Source: Betaproteobacteria bacterium (GTDB lineage: Bacteria; Pseudomonadota; Gammaproteobacteria; Burkholderiales; SG8-39). Taken from it: DNA of 46,410 nucleotides. The stretch is from NCBI GenBank assembly GCA_009693235.1, contig SHXR01000034.1:1-46410 (forward strand). The letters are read 5' to 3'. A program made the position numbers and the translations under genes. The notes under the pieces were generated by a model, which worked only from the letters and a program-made list of their open reading frames with translations, was not told the origin of the DNA and ran no database searches. Positions 44,896 to 46,410 of this stretch are shown here, one piece after another. Positions within the stretch are counted from its first letter, which is position 1. Every line of letters begins with the position of its first letter.

Positions 44896-45104
44896 CGTGC
44901 GGCCAGCGTGACTCGCGGGGATAGCTTGGATTGAAACCGGGCGTGGCAGTCTCGGTCTCATGCGCTCGCCCAAGACGTGGTGATGGTACGCAATGGCGGC
45001 ATCGCAGAAGGCAACCAGATGGTGTCGGTTGAAGAACGGCGCAACCACTTCCCGAAAGTGCGCGAAGATGGGTGGTGCGGGGAATCCACCGGCGCGCTGC
45101 AATC
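44896..45104 (+). other. Intergenic region with a possible small gene remnant
   Basis: From about 44970 to 45108 the plus strand is open and reads DVVMVRNGGIAEGNQMVSVE, then ERRNHFPKVREDGWCGEST, ending in TAG. It has no good start codon and I do not recognise the family. It may be the tail of a lost gene or chance. Nothing else is seen in the stretch. Confidence 0.25.
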
Positions 45105-46262
45105 TTAGGTCGACGCCTCTAGCAACGGTGTCGCGCGGTACACCACCCTCCAATTGAAGGTTGTGCTCGCCAAACCGGTAACCTGGGCGCGAATGAAGCC
45201 GTTCTGCACATCGATGGTGGGCGACGTAAGCGCGCGGGTATTTTGATCGGTGCCGATGGTTTGCACCGGTCCGCATTGCACCGTAACCCCGCGCGTATCC
45301 TGTACCGTCACACGCCGGTGGAATGAAACGTCATGGGTGTGTATCGCCGTATGCGTACCGCTGCCCGCGCTCGACGTGTTGATCGGCGCCCCGTCCGGCG
45401 CGGACGGGGCGCCGAAAGTGTTGGCGGCGACGTTTCGCGTGTAGTAGAGTGTGCGCACCGACAAACCGGTTGGCAACGTGCCGGTGGTGGTGAAGTAGAC
45501 CGGATCATCATTGGCAAGGCCGTGCGCAATCCACGTCACCACGCCAGGGGAGGCGTTACTGATGGTCACCGTGGCGGTCGCAGTAGGCGTCTTGCGACCG
45601 GTAATATAGGCGTCGATCAGCCATGCGCTGCCGGACGGAATACTCGCCTGAAACGCCTTGCCGTTTATGGTGCCGAAAAAATAGATGTTTGTCAGCGTGG
45701 CGTTGGTGGTCTGGCCAAAATGTGTGACATCGCCCCATTCCAACACGTTGTTGATGCGTGGCAATCGCAGCGCAGCGGTGCCGTAGGTGCAGTCTTCCAG
45801 TTTGAGGCCAATCAAACTCGTCGCCGTCAACTCGAACCAATCGGAGAGCACAAAGCTTGCCGCGTCGAATGAACACGCCTTGAAGATCAATGATGGCCGA
45901 TATCCGCCAGCATGTTGCGTGAGCTTGAAAGGTCGCGCGGTTGAATCGTTCGTTATGAACCGCGAGGAATTGAATTCCAGCGTTGGTCCGGTCACGTCGA
46001 ACATGTTTTTATTCTGGTCGGTTTGCGCCTCGTTGTAGCCGTTGAGCAGGATGCGGCCGACCTAACCGCTCGCTTGCAGGATCTTGTAGGAGTTTTGCTC
46101 GGCGCGCAGATCATTGAAAATGGCGATATGCGCATTGGTCTGAAAGTTCTGTAACTTGATCGCGTAGTCCGTCGCGCCACCGCAGGTCGCCAAGTTCGCC
46201 TGATTGATGACCAGATGGCCGCCCCGCTCCATGTCGATGACGGTGGGAGTATTGACCGCCAA
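45105..46262 (-). pseudogene. Phage tail-fibre/spike-like protein, 5' truncated and with an in-frame stop
   Basis: A roughly 386-codon frame in one register with a TAG at 46062-46064. The part before the stop (from TTG 46262) has VIDMERGGHLVINQANLATCGGA, like the repeating strands of a right-handed beta-helix. After the stop, VGRILLNGYNEAQTDQNKNM leads to further beta-rich repeats. A module follows with VTWIAHGLANDDPVYFTTTG and LPTGLSVRTLYYTRNVAANTF, a domain I associate with phage tail and spike proteins. No proper start codon exists; an IS200/IS605 element begins just upstream and probably removed the N-terminus. This is a prophage remnant. Confidence 0.68.
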
Positions 46263-46279
46263 TAATTGTCCATCATAAG

Positions 46280-46410
46280 GTTTAAACCACCGGCTTTAGC
46301 CGGTCAGCTTTAGCTGCGAAAATGTGTCGTACCAAGGGAGGTGCGGCATGGAATACAGGTACGGTAGCCACACAGTATTTCAGATCGAGTATCACTTTGT
46401 GTGGGTGACG
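46280..46410 (+). mobile_element. IS200/IS605-family element, left end (rest outside the window)
   Basis: Two adjacent perfect hairpins with TT loops mark the subterminal left end: ACCGGCT-TT-AGCCGGT at 46289-46304 and CAGCT-TT-AGCTG at 46305-46316. The tnpA start follows at 46348. IS200/IS605 transposases recognise such subterminal hairpins in single-stranded DNA. The exact outer border is uncertain; it should lie shortly 5' of the first hairpin, next to the broken tail gene. Confidence 0.75.
46348..46410 (+). CDS. tnpA: IS200/IS605-family transposase TnpA, N-terminal fragment
   Basis: 21 residues are visible before the window ends, beginning MEYRYGSHTVFQIEYHFVWV. This is the characteristic start of IS200-type Y1 (HUH) transposases; the YHFVWVT motif forms the first strand of the HUH fold. 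A strong AGGGAGG lies just upstream of the ATG. The catalytic HUH motif and tyrosine lie beyond the window and cannot be checked. Confidence 0.88.
   Translation, partial: MEYRYGSHTVFQIEYHFVWVT

Noticed and set aside
43786-45276. A 496-codon open frame on the minus strand opposite the Bug receptor
   Set aside because: It is rich in Arg and His and low in complexity, shows no family motif and lies fully antisense to a clear gene. It is a high-GC codon-bias shadow.
1-46410. CRISPR arrays, tRNA or rRNA genes, riboswitches
   Set aside because: No regularly spaced repeats, cloverleaf-like segments or known aptamer cores were found on reading both strands by eye; a covariance-model search would be needed to exclude weak ones.

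Overview
The window looks like chromosomal DNA from a betaproteobacterium, probably of the order Burkholderiales. The support is high GC, two Bug-type (tripartite tricarboxylate) solute receptors without permeases beside them, other unpaired periplasmic receptors, ubiA/ubiD, and many enzymes for aromatic or xenobiotic compounds. Species cannot be told from the sequence. Housekeeping repair genes (recQ, recG) sit among catabolic modules, and both ends carry mobile DNA.

Layout. 1-149: end of an IS5-family element next to recQ. 185-5411: recQ, then a minus-strand cluster (EamA exporter, glutathione S-transferase, Bug receptor, diiron ferritin-like protein). 5571-8659: LivK-type receptor, wreck of an enolase-superfamily gene, AT-rich control region, frameshifted HipA/YjjJ-type kinase. 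8598-14660: broken indolepyruvate ferredoxin oxidoreductase, MFS carrier, frameshifted DAHP synthase. 14688-17935: epoxide hydrolase, DODA-type protein and acyl-CoA ligase in one operon. 17983-24851: flavin monooxygenase, frameshifted ExeA-type ATPase, small membrane protein, ubiD, frameshifted membrane protein, ubiA, and a broken phosphonate-receptor/rhodanese fusion. 25019-32711: recG, Tat-exported alpha/beta hydrolase, luciferase-like monooxygenase, a 97-bp IS5-type miniature element with CTAA repeats, PhyH-type dioxygenase, TRAP receptor, SDR epimerase.

32997-41887 is the best-preserved block: eight tightly packed or overlapping plus-strand genes. They encode a BMP-type ABC importer (receptor, two permeases, double ATPase), a biuret hydrolase (BiuH type), a second cysteine hydrolase related to it, an AtzF-type allophanate hydrolase and an AmiF-type formamidase. 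Together they read as uptake and complete breakdown of a urea-oligomer nitrogen source: possibly triuret to biuret, then biuret to allophanate, then CO2 and ammonia. Formamide hydrolysis is added at the end. All catalytic residues I could place are present.

41888-46410 is an accessory zone: a 44-residue cysteine-rich protein, relics of a zeta-toxin-like kinase and its small partner, a deleted DUF2076 gene, another Bug receptor, a phage tail-like gene broken by a stop codon, and the left end of an IS200/IS605 element.

Many genes have broken frames. Five loci each lie one base short of a multiple of three (7323-8659, 8598-12202, 13573-14660, 19191-20119, 22112-22704), and several lesions fall in short homopolymer runs. 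This could be real gene decay or uncorrected single-base sequencing errors, and the sequence alone cannot fully separate them. Several other lesions (in-frame stops at 11705, 42649 and 46062, and the internal deletions) look like genuine decay.
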